Assembly: GCF_001942305.1 (NCBI RefSeq) | Contig: NZ_MKKE01000007.1 | Span: forward strand, 1 to 64,000 | From: Saccharomonospora sp. CUA-673 | Lineage (GTDB): Bacteria; Actinomycetota; Actinomycetes; Mycobacteriales; Pseudonocardiaceae | Direction: 5' to 3' | DNA: 64,000 nucleotides | In this document: positions 25,647 through 33,620 of the stretch, piece after piece | Numbering within the stretch: position 1 is the stretch's first letter | Layout: the number at the start of each line of letters is the position of its first letter | Program-made: the position numbers and the translations under genes | The notes under the pieces: generated by a model | Told to the model about the DNA's origin: nothing | What the model saw: the letters and a program-made list of their open reading frames with translations, nothing else | Databases searched by the model: none

Positions 25647-27243
25647 CGCTCGCTCCGAGTGTCCTGCGCAGCCGGACCGTGGTGCCGGCGTCGTCGTGGT
25701 CGATCTGGAGTTCGTCGGTCAATTCCCGCATCAACTGTGTTCCTCTGCCGCGGCCCATGCCTCGTGGCGAACGCCACCGTCCTTCGTCGCGGATGGTTCC
25801 CTCAATCTGCTCATTCGATGCCGAAAGCCGCAACTCGAGCTTGCCGCCGAGCGGCCCGTAGGCGTGCTCGATGACGTTGGCCCCGGCCTCGCCCACCACG
25901 ACCAGCAGGTCGGCGACGTCGTCCTCGGTCGCGCCGACGGTGGGCAGCCAGCGGCGCAATGCGGCGCGCAGTTCGGCCAACGATTCGGGAAGCGCGTCGA
26001 GCGTGAGAGCCAGCTCGAGCTGCTCCTCCACGGGTCGCCTGCGGACGGCCAGCATCGCGATGTCGTCGTCGGTGGGGTCCTCGCCCACGAGGGTGAGCAT
26101 CACGTCGGAGCACAGCCGCTCCGCCGGGCCCGACCGCACGGTGTCGCGCAGCACCTCGAGGCCGTCGTCGAGGTGCCGCCGTCTGCGTTCGACCAGGCCG
26201 TCGGTGTAGAACAGCACGCTCGTGCCCGGTGCGACGTCGACCCGGGTCGTGCGGCGTTGCCGCGGAACGGCCCCGGCGCCGACGGGCGGGTCGATGGGGA
26301 GGTCGAGCAGTTGGGCGACGCCGCTTTCCGGTGCTACCACCGGATTGAGATGCCCCGCGAGCGAGATGTGCATACGCCCCAGTGACGGTTCCCACATCGC
26401 GTACGCGACGGTGGCCATCATCTCCGACTCGAAATGCCGTATGTGGCGGTCGAGTTTCGTGAGCACCTCGGCCGGGTCGGCGGAGTCGAGGGCGTACGAG
26501 CGCATCGCCGTCCGCAGTCGCGACATGACGGCCGCGGCGGGCAGGCCCCTGCCGACGACGTCGCCGATCGCGGCGCACAGCCAACCGGTGGGGAGCCGGA
26601 ATACGTCGTACCAATCGCCGCCGATGCCGCCCGCCTCGCCGGGAGCATAGCGGGCGGCGAGCTCCAAACCCGGAATCTCGGGCAGTTTTCCGGGTAGCAG
26701 CGTGCGCTGCAGCGCCGAGGCGGCGACACGGTCGGCATTGGTGATCCGGTTCTGGGCGGCCAGCGCGATCCGGTCCGCCGCGACGCGGAGCAGTTCGATG
26801 TCCTGGTCGGTGAAGGCACGTTCGGTGAGCGTTCCGACGTGCAGCACGCCGAGCAGCCGGTCGCCGGCGATCAGCGGGACGCCCGCGAGGGCGCGAATGC
26901 CGCGGTGCCAGAGGATCGGGTTGACCACCGTCGTCTCGTCCACCCGGCGGAGCACGAGAGGCTGCCGGGTCTCGGCGATGGCGCCGGCGAAGCCCTCGCC
27001 GATGCGTACCCTGCTGCCCTGGCGGACCTCCTCCTCGATGCCGGCCGCGCTGGCCGCGACGAGCTGCTGTCCGCTGGCATCCAGGAGCAGAACGGTCGCG
27101 GTGTCGGCGTCGAGGAGGTCGCGAACCCGCCCCAGGACCTCCTCCAGCAGCCGTTCGACATCCAGGTGGGCGAGCTCGGCATCGGTGACCACCTCGATTC
27201 GGTGGAGTCGATCGGTGGGGCTACCCGAATCGAACTTCGGCAT
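25627..27243 (-). CDS. GAF + PP2C (RsbU/SpoIIE) + HATPase (RsbW-like) regulator
   Basis: 538 residues in three modules. Residues about 25-170 form a GAF sensor (LLDASGQQLVAASAAGI, LAGVPLIAGDRLLGVLHVG). Residues about 185-395 form a PP2C/SpoIIE phosphatase (GGIGGDWYDVFRL, IGDVVGRGLPAAAVMSRLR, FYTDGLVERR, DDIAMLAV). Residues about 410-530 form a histidine-kinase-like ATPase of RsbW type (VVGEAGANVIEHAYGPLGG, GRWRSPRGMGRGRGTQLM). One chain therefore carries opposing activities toward a STAS antagonist, and the STAS gene overlaps its 3' end. The signal sensed by GAF is unknown. This architecture is common in actinobacteria. Confidence 0.9.
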   Translation of the reverse strand: MPKFDSGSPTDRLHRIEVVTDAELAHLDVERLLEEVLGRVRDLLDADTATVLLLDASGQQLVAASAAGIEEEVRQGSRVRIGEGFAGAIAETRQPLVLRRVDETTVVNPILWHRGIRALAGVPLIAGDRLLGVLHVGTLTERAFTDQDIELLRVAADRIALAAQNRITNADRVAASALQRTLLPGKLPEIPGLELAARYAPGEAGGIGGDWYDVFRLPTGWLCAAIGDVVGRGLPAAAVMSRLRTAMRSYALDSADPAEVLTKLDRHIRHFESEMMATVAYAMWEPSLGRMHISLAGHLNPVVAPESGVAQLLDLPIDPPVGAGAVPRQRRTTRVDVAPGTSVLFYTDGLVERRRRHLDDGLEVLRDTVRSGPAERLCSDVMLTLVGEDPTDDDIAMLAVRRRPVEEQLELALTLDALPESLAELRAALRRWLPTVGATEDDVADLLVVVGEAGANVIEHAYGPLGGKLELRLSASNEQIEGTIRDEGRWRSPRGMGRGRGTQLMRELTDELQIDHDDAGTTVRLRRTLGASDDHGAR

Positions 27244-27350
27244 ACGTTTCAGGTTAACGCTCCGGCGGTGTCGGAGCAGGACTGAATCCGTGTGTGGACG
27301 CGGATATTCCGCTCGGTTACGTAAGTCGTGTACTGCATGTAGAACCGACG

Positions 27351-28286
27351 CTACCCATGGTGGATCAATGTTGCGCTCAACAGTGGTCGGTCGCCCCCGA
27401 TGAGGGGGCCGAACAGGTCACCGTGTGACTCTGCGCGCCCGCGGACATCTCGGGCAGTGAACACTAAATCGCTGGGCTTACTGCAAGTTGCTACTTCGTC
27501 CCACGTAATGGGAGTCGACACGGTGGGTCGCGGCCGGGCCCGCAGGGAGTACGGGGCAACCGTGGTCTTCTGCGGGTTGTTCTGGCTCCAGTCGATCAGT
27601 ACCTTGCCGTGTCGAAGTTTTTTCGTCATTCGGGAAACAATCAGATCGGGCACTTCACGCTCGAGCCGGCTGGCGAGCATGTGTGCGTACTCGCGGGGAT
27701 GTCCGGATTCGTTGGTGCGAATCGGTGTGTACAGCTGCATCCCTTTGGCACCGCTCGTCTTTGCGTAGGCGTCGAACCCGTCCTCGGCCAGTGCCTCGCG
27801 CAGCAGCAGGGCGACCCGGCAGCACTCGACGATCGTGGCGGGCTCGCCCGGGTCGAGGTCGAACACGAGCAGGTCCGGTTCTTTTCGGCCGTCCCGCGGC
27901 CCGACGGTCCACTGTGGAACATGCAGTTCGATGCTCGCGAGGTTGGCCGTCCACACGAGTGTCGGAAGATCCTGCACCACGGCGAAATCGGCGTACTCGG
28001 AGCCGCGTGCGCTGCCGGGTGTGTCGATGCGGGCCGTACGCACCCAGTCCGGTGCGTGCCTGGCGACGTTCTTCTCGAAAAACGACTGCCCCTCGATGCC
28101 GTCCGGATAGCGCTTCAGCGTCAACGGCCGGTCCCGCAGATGCGGCAGGAGCACCGGGGCGATCGCCGCGTAGTAGTCGATCACCTGGCCCTTGGTGAAC
28201 CCGTCCTCCGGGTACAGCACCTTGTCCAGGTTGGACAGTTTGAGTCGACGGCCCTCGATGTCGACGGCGGGGTTGTGCTCGGTCAT
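27351..28286 (-). CDS. LigD-type NHEJ polymerase/primase domain protein
   Basis: 311 residues matching the stand-alone polymerase domain of LigD: LDKVLYPEDGFTKGQVIDYY, the catalytic acidic pair in VFDLDPGEPATI, KTSGAKGMQLYTPI, and the C-terminal DWSQNNPQKTTVAPYSLRA. It adds or fills ribonucleotides/deoxynucleotides at broken ends during Ku-dependent end joining. It overlaps the ligase gene by 4 nt (28283-28286), so the two LigD activities are encoded as adjacent coupled genes rather than one protein. No nuclease domain and no ku gene are seen in the window. Confidence 0.9.
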   Translation of the reverse strand: MTEHNPAVDIEGRRLKLSNLDKVLYPEDGFTKGQVIDYYAAIAPVLLPHLRDRPLTLKRYPDGIEGQSFFEKNVARHAPDWVRTARIDTPGSARGSEYADFAVVQDLPTLVWTANLASIELHVPQWTVGPRDGRKEPDLLVFDLDPGEPATIVECCRVALLLREALAEDGFDAYAKTSGAKGMQLYTPIRTNESGHPREYAHMLASRLEREVPDLIVSRMTKKLRHGKVLIDWSQNNPQKTTVAPYSLRARPRPTVSTPITWDEVATCSKPSDLVFTARDVRGRAESHGDLFGPLIGGDRPLLSATLIHHG

Positions 28287-29313
28287 GGCCTCGTCTCCTG
28301 TGCGGCCAGTTCATCCGGGGTTCGGTCGGGGCGGAGCCCGCGCCACGACGGGGCGCGGAGTCTGCCGTCCTCGGTCCAGGCCTTGAACTCGACCTCGCCG
28401 ACCATGTGGGGTCGCACCCAGTGTGCGCCTTTCGCCCGCTCTCGGGGAATGTCGGTTCCGAACGGCGAGTTCTCGCTCCGGATTCCGCTCAGCCGGGCGG
28501 AGAGGTCGGTCAGCATCGCCTCGCTGAACCCGCTGCCGACCTGTCCGACGTAACGCAGCCCGTCCACCGCCGGGTCGGGACGCCCCAGCAGGAGCGAACC
28601 GAGCGTGCCCGCCCGGCGCCCCTCGCCCGGTCGCCAACCGCCGATGACCACCTCGATGGTGTGGCGTTCGGAGATCTTCACCCAGTCGGTGCTGCGGCTG
28701 GCCTCGCGATAGGGCGAGGCGAGGCGTTTCGCCACGACGCCCTCGAGACGCTGCTGCGCGGCCGCGGCCACCACCGCGGCGCCGTCGTCGAACCGCGGCG
28801 ACAGCATGCAGTGCGGCCCGTCGGGTGCGAGCTCCTCGAGCAGGCGCCGGCGCTGTTCGTACGGCAACGCCAGCAGGCTGCCGCCGCTGTGGTCACCGTC
28901 GTCGCTGCTCGCACCGTTGCTGTCGAGGTGGAGGAGGTCGAACACGACATACGTGACGGGCAGCTGCGCCGCGAGTTGCTCGGCACGCGCGCCGCCCGCG
29001 TGCATGCGCCGCTGCAGCGCCGCGAAGCTCGGGACTCCACCGGAGAGGGCGACGATCTCGCCGTCGAGCCAGGCCCGAACGTCCGGCGCGCCTGCCCCAC
29101 CGAGTCCGCCGAGTCCATTCGGTCCGCCGAGGCCGGACAGTTCGGGATAGGTCGCCGTGATGTCCCCGCCGCGTCGGGAGAACAGGGTGCACCGGCCGTC
29201 GCGATCCGCGCGAGCGCGCGCACGCCGTCCCACTTGAACTCGAACGCCCATCCGTCGGAGGCGGGCAGTTCGCCCTGCACGGCGAGCATGGGCCTGATCA
29301 GCGTCGGGAGCAT
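28283..29313 (-). CDS. ATP-dependent DNA ligase (LigD ligase-domain type; frameshifted)
   Basis: About 343 residues from ATG 29313. Motif I with the adenylated Lys is FEFKWDGVRALARI. A one-base break near 29210 follows; then LDGEIVALSGGVPSF (motif III region), LEGVVAKRLASPY (motif IV) and VKISERHTIEVVIGGW (motif V) lead to an OB fold ending RPHMVGEVEFKAWTEDGRLR. This matches the ligase domain of bacterial LigD or LigC. A Gly/Asn-rich insert (SGLGGPNGLGGLGGAG) sits between motifs I and III. Coupled with the downstream polymerase gene. Confidence 0.87.
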
Positions 29314-29544
29314 GGCCCTCGGTCTACCCGATGCCGTCGATGATCACCCGCCGAGTCGACGGCGCGCCCTCGCTGCGCCGCGACCCGGCGAGCTCGCGCC
29401 AGTGTCCCGTAGTCGCTCCCGTCCGCCGCAGTGCGGGCGTCTTTTTCGCGACTTTCGTAGGGTCCGGCGAGGTTGTCGGTGCCATGCGCAAGACTGCGTG
29501 TCGATCTTGTTCGTGCCGCTTTCGTGTTGGAGGACGACCACCCC

Positions 29545-30330
29545 ATGATGGGCCGCACCCACGCGCTCACCGGCTGGTGTGCCGGGCTCGCCGTCGCGCC
29601 GCTCGCCGGCGTCAGCTCGCTCGCCCAGGCCCTGGTGTTCGCGGCGACGACGGCGGGTTACGCCCTGCTGCCGGATCTCGACCATCCGAACGCGCGGGCC
29701 TCGCGGCTGTTGGGCCCGTTGACGGGGATGTTGTCGCGGATGCTGCGAGCGACGTCGTCGGCGGTGTACTCGGTGACGAAGGGCCCGCGCGACGAGGACG
29801 GCGCGGGCACGCACCGACATCTGTCGCACACGGTGCTGTTCGCCGTGCTCGTCGGCCTGGCCGTGGGTTTCGGCACCGAGGCGGGCGGGCCGTGGGTCGT
29901 CGCGGGCGTGGTGATCGTCGGGTTGCTGCTCGCGGAGAACGCACTCGGCGACTGGTTGCTGCCGTTGACCGGCGGCGCGGCGATCTGGTGGGCGTGGGAG
30001 GTCTCGCCGCACGCGCTGACCGAACTCGCCGCGATGGGCGGACTGCTCGGACTCGCCGTCGCGTTGGGGTGCGTGACGCACTGCCTCGGCGATGCGCTCA
30101 CCGAGTCGGGCTGTCCGTTCCTGTTCCCGCTGCCGATCGCGGGTGAGACCTGGTACGAACTGCGCCCGCCCGCGCTGCTGCGGTTCCGCACGGGCCGCAC
30201 CTTCGAGAACAAGGTGCTGTTCCCGGCGTTCTCGGTGCTGGCGGTCCTGCTCATCCCCGGCGTCTGGACCATGTTCGCCGACCTGCTCTCCGGCCTCACC
30301 CCACCCCAAACCCCCACAGCAACCCAATAA
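29545..30330 (+). CDS. Predicted membrane-bound metal-dependent hydrolase (YdjM type)
   Basis: 261 residues starting at ATG 29545 (or 29548), with GGAGG upstream. It has MMGRTHALTGWCAGL at the N-terminus, DLDHPNARASRLLG, THRHLSHTVLFAVL, and THCLGDALTESGC, i.e. the repeated His/Asp motifs of PF04307 (YdjM/LexA-binding inner-membrane protein-like), plus five or six hydrophobic segments. The physiological role is unknown. A 21-bp repeat cluster follows the stop codon. Confidence 0.85.
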   Translation: MMGRTHALTGWCAGLAVAPLAGVSSLAQALVFAATTAGYALLPDLDHPNARASRLLGPLTGMLSRMLRATSSAVYSVTKGPRDEDGAGTHRHLSHTVLFAVLVGLAVGFGTEAGGPWVVAGVVIVGLLLAENALGDWLLPLTGGAAIWWAWEVSPHALTELAAMGGLLGLAVALGCVTHCLGDALTESGCPFLFPLPIAGETWYELRPPALLRFRTGRTFENKVLFPAFSVLAVLLIPGVWTMFADLLSGLTPPQTPTATQ

Positions 30331-30341
30331 CCCCGTCCGCC

Positions 30342-30425
30342 GTGTCAGCAGTTGGCGTCGCCGTGTCAGCACCCCACGCCGCCGTGTCAGCACCCCACGT
30401 CGCCGTGTTGGCGCTTGGTGTGGCC
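30342..30425 (+). repeat. 21-bp tandem repeat cluster D (4 units)
   Basis: Units start at 30342, 30363, 30384 and 30405, three opening GTGTCAGCA and the last GTGTTGGCG. The cluster fills the gap between two convergent genes, 11 bp after the first stop and 1 bp before the second. Confidence 0.85.
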
Positions 30426-30426
30426 A

Positions 30427-30999
30427 TCACCAGCCGGGAACGGGTGTGGCTCGGTCGATCGGTTCGAGGGCAGCTGCCCGGTGGAGCTCTTGGTCGTCAG
30501 CCTCCGACAATTGGTCGATCTCCAGATCGATGAGACGGGCGTACTGGTGGGGAGCGTCGAACGTGGTGATGATCCCCCAGGGCAACGCGACGTCGATGGT
30601 CGCGGCGTAGTCGTCCGCGTCGAGGTGGTGCAAGGTCGCCCGAACCTGTGTGTCCGACGCGGCGTCGACGCGGTCGATGATCCAGTCGTCGCCGGTTCGT
30701 CCGAGGATCGGCGCGTGTTGGGGTAGGAACAAGGTGAAGGGAAATGTGCCTTCGAATCCGGTCGGCGGGCCGTCCTCGATGCTGCCGTCGGCGTACCTGC
30801 TCCGACTTGCGAGCGGGCTGTAGTACTGCGTGAGCCCGACGTCGGAGCGCGTGACCACGGCAACGCCGCCCTGTCCGTACAGGCAGGTGCCCGCCTGCGC
30901 GACGTTGTTGCTCGGCACCTGAATCTGCTCGAAGCCGAACCTGGCTCGTTGAAGCCGTGGCGGGCTCAGGAGCATGCCGATAAGTTCCTGGACCTTCAT
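30427..30999 (-). CDS. Hypothetical protein
   Basis: 190 residues. I do not recognise the family. It begins MKVQELIGMLLSPPRLQR and is soluble, acidic and without signal peptide or membrane segment. A pattern of short beta strands (GTFPFTLFLPQHAP, ATIDVALPWGIITTF) ends in a helix rich in Asp/Glu (LIDLEIDQLSEADDQELHRA). It is flanked by 21-bp repeat clusters D and E on both sides and is not obviously part of the adjacent siderophore operon. Confidence 0.6.
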   Translation of the reverse strand: MKVQELIGMLLSPPRLQRARFGFEQIQVPSNNVAQAGTCLYGQGGVAVVTRSDVGLTQYYSPLASRSRYADGSIEDGPPTGFEGTFPFTLFLPQHAPILGRTGDDWIIDRVDAASDTQVRATLHHLDADDYAATIDVALPWGIITTFDAPHQYARLIDLEIDQLSEADDQELHRAAALEPIDRATPVPGW

Positions 31000-31041
31000 C
31001 GCTCCACGGTAACGAGCCCACTGGACTCGTCGCTTCCGTTC

Positions 31042-31104
31042 GTGTCAGCACCTCACGCGGCCGTGTCAGCGTTTGGCGTCGCCGTGTTGGCGTCTCGTGG
31101 CGGT
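31042..31104 (+). repeat. 21-bp tandem repeat cluster E (3 units)
   Basis: Units start at 31042, 31063 and 31084 (GTGTCAGCACC, GTGTCAGCGTT, GTGTTGGCGTC). The cluster touches the MFS stop codon at 31104 but, unlike clusters B and G, runs opposite to that gene's strand. Confidence 0.8.
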
Positions 31105-32378
31105 CAGTCGCCGTTCTCGTGTTCGCGTTCGGCGTGGCGGAAGGCGCGTGGGGTCATGGTGGCCCAGACGACGGCGGCGGCGACGGCGTCCACGACGGCC
31201 GCGATCCACCACACGCCGCGCAGGTTCCAGTTCGCGGCGACGAAACCGCCCATCAGCGCGCCGAGCGGCGTCAGCCCCCACGCCAGCATCTTGTGACTGG
31301 TCAGGACCCGGCCGAGCAGGCGGTTCGGCGTGAACCGCTGCCGCGTGGACTGGGAGCAGACGTTCCACACGAGCACCGCCGCCGACTGCAGTGCCAGCAC
31401 CGCGCCGACGAAGACCGGCGACGGCGGTGCGGCCGCGATCAGCACGGCGGTGACGATCGCCATGGTCGACGACATGCGCATCGACCACGAGTAGCCGAAC
31501 CGGTCGACGACGCGGTGCACCGCGAACGTCATCAGTACCCAGCCCGCGGCGAAACACGCCAACATGGCGCCGTAGCCGAGCTCGCCCAGGCCCAGTTCCT
31601 GCGTCACGTACAGCACGAGCATCGCGATCGTCGCGCTCGCGGCGAACGACCCGAGCGCGACCGTCACCGTCACGGCCCGCAGCAGCGGCGCGGCGACCAG
31701 ATACCGCAGCCCCTCGGCGATGTCGCGGAACGGATTGCTGCGGGTCGCGGGCCGTGGCGGGGCGACCGGTTCCGCCGACCGGCGCAGGCCCGCGGCGAGC
31801 AGCAACGCCGCCACCGCCGCGCCGCACGCCATCCACGCGGGCCCGCCCAACGCGAGCGCCAGGACCGCGCCGGCGACGGGTGGGGCGATGAACTGCGCAA
31901 TGCCGCGTTCGAGGAGCATCATCCGCGCGTTGGCGGCGGGCAGCCGGTCGCGCGTGATGATCGTGGGCAGCAGCGCCCCGCTCGCGCCGTCGCCGAGCAC
32001 CTGTGCCGTGGTCACCGCGAACGCGACGCACAGCAACAGCGGCAACGTCAACGCGTCGAGCGAACCGGCGACGGCCAGCACGCCCGCCGCGACGAGGAGC
32101 AGCACCTGTCCGGTCATCAGCACGCTCGTGCGCCGGACCCGGTCGACGAGCAGCCCCGCGAACAACGCCAGCAACAGCCACGGCAACTGGCCGACGACGT
32201 TGACGAGCGACACGGCCTGTGGATCGGTCGTGATCGTCACCGCGAGCATCGGCATCGCCGCGATCATCAGGCCCTCGGCCGCCGACCCCGCGGCCACGAC
32301 GCCCTGCAACCGCGGCCAGTGCCCCGAACCGAACCACCGCGACCAACGGGAGGATGCGGTGGAATCGGGGCTCACCAC
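31104..32378 (-). CDS. MFS transporter, probable siderophore exporter
   Basis: 424 residues with about twelve hydrophobic segments. It has ALFAGLLVDRVRRTSVLMTG as the loop 2-3 motif, and the family is that of the enterobactin-exporter (EntS)/MFS_3 type. It starts 39 bp after the decarboxylase gene at the end of the NIS siderophore operon, the same relative role as SbnD in the staphyloferrin B locus. Export of the siderophore is inferred from position. Cluster E of the 21-bp repeats marks its 3' end. Confidence 0.85.
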   Translation of the reverse strand: MVSPDSTASSRWSRWFGSGHWPRLQGVVAAGSAAEGLMIAAMPMLAVTITTDPQAVSLVNVVGQLPWLLLALFAGLLVDRVRRTSVLMTGQVLLLVAAGVLAVAGSLDALTLPLLLCVAFAVTTAQVLGDGASGALLPTIITRDRLPAANARMMLLERGIAQFIAPPVAGAVLALALGGPAWMACGAAVAALLLAAGLRRSAEPVAPPRPATRSNPFRDIAEGLRYLVAAPLLRAVTVTVALGSFAASATIAMLVLYVTQELGLGELGYGAMLACFAAGWVLMTFAVHRVVDRFGYSWSMRMSSTMAIVTAVLIAAAPPSPVFVGAVLALQSAAVLVWNVCSQSTRQRFTPNRLLGRVLTSHKMLAWGLTPLGALMGGFVAANWNLRGVWWIAAVVDAVAAAVVWATMTPRAFRHAEREHENGD

Positions 32379-32417
32379 CGCAGTGTGCCAGTTTCGTCGG
32401 CCGTGGGGTGTTCGTCC

Positions 32418-33620
32418 TCAGCGGAACACGTGCTCCGGGTGGGGATGGCTGAGGAAGTCGTGGTGCGAGATCTCCCAGCCGTACGCACCGGCGTGGACGA
32501 ACTCGAGCACGTCGCCCGCGCGCACGTGGTCGACGACGACGTCGCGGGCCAGCACGTCCTTCGGGGTGCACAGTTCGCCGACGACGGTCACCGCCGACCC
32601 TGTCGCCGCGGGACGGGGCAACGCGTCCGGCCAGTCGTCGACGGCGCGCACCCGGAACGGATGGCTGTGCTGCCACGACGCGGGCAAGCGGAAGTGGTGT
32701 GTACCACCGCGCACGACGACGTACTGCGTGCCGTGGTTGCGTTTCACGTCGAGGACCTCGACCTCGTAGGTGCCGAACGGGGCGACGAGGAACCGGCCGC
32801 ACTCGAAGTCGACCTCCGCCCAGTGCGGCGGAAACGTGGCCACCAGTCTGTCCAGTTCGGACGTGAACGACGGCCAGTCGAACTGCGGGCCAACCTCGCC
32901 GTGGGACGCCGATCCCGTCGGGGGCAGGTAGTTGACGCCGATCCCGCCGCCGACGTTGACGACCTCGCACCGCACGCCGAACCGGCGTTCCCAGCCGGTG
33001 ATCTTGTCGCGGTAGAGCGTCAGCATCTCCAGATGCGCCGACGGCGACAGGTTGTTGGACAGCGAATGCAGGTGGAAGCCGGCGAACCGCACCCCGGGCA
33101 GCTCGGCCGCCGCGTGCATGGCGTCGCCGAGCCGGGACTCGTCGATGCCGAACTGGGTGGCGCCGCCCGCCATCGCGATCGTCGCCGGTGGGAACGGGCC
33201 TGCGAGGTTGACGCGGATCAACACGTCCGCCACGCGGCCCGCGGCGACGGCCACCGCGGAGATGCGGTGCAGTTCGAGCACGCTCTCGGCGTGGAACCGC
33301 ACGACGCCCGCGTCGAGGGCTTGCGCGATCTCGGCCGGCGTCTTCGCGGGGCCGCCGAACACCACGGGAACGTCCGCGCCTGCCGCACGGGCCTTCGTGA
33401 TCTCGCCGCCCGAGGCGACCTCGAACCCGGCGACGATCGGGGCGAGCGTGCCGAGGACCTCGGGAGCACTGTTGGCCTTCATCGCGTAGAACATCCGGCA
33501 GCGCTCGGGAAGTTGCGCCACGACCTTGCCGACATGCTCGGCCATGCCCACGAGGTCGTAGCGGTACCGGCACACGGGCTCGGGCAGGTCGGCGATGTTG
33601 TCCTTGCGGCCGCCGGTCAT
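32418..33620 (-). CDS. Type III PLP-dependent decarboxylase (SbnH/LysA-like)
   Basis: 400 residues from ATG 33620. It is an alanine-racemase-fold TIM barrel with the PLP lysine in MFYAMKANSAPEVL, the phosphate-binding NVGGGIGVNYLP, and the C-terminal Cys-containing GELCTPKDVLARD that completes the active site. Family members include diaminopimelate, ornithine and citryl-diaminopropionate decarboxylases. The last (SbnH) acts in staphyloferrin B synthesis. The start overlaps the preceding IucA/IucC gene (ATGA), which ties it to siderophore assembly; SbnH-like activity is inferred. Confidence 0.87.
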   Translation of the reverse strand: MTGGRKDNIADLPEPVCRYRYDLVGMAEHVGKVVAQLPERCRMFYAMKANSAPEVLGTLAPIVAGFEVASGGEITKARAAGADVPVVFGGPAKTPAEIAQALDAGVVRFHAESVLELHRISAVAVAAGRVADVLIRVNLAGPFPPATIAMAGGATQFGIDESRLGDAMHAAAELPGVRFAGFHLHSLSNNLSPSAHLEMLTLYRDKITGWERRFGVRCEVVNVGGGIGVNYLPPTGSASHGEVGPQFDWPSFTSELDRLVATFPPHWAEVDFECGRFLVAPFGTYEVEVLDVKRNHGTQYVVVRGGTHHFRLPASWQHSHPFRVRAVDDWPDALPRPAATGSAVTVVGELCTPKDVLARDVVVDHVRAGDVLEFVHAGAYGWEISHHDFLSHPHPEHVFR

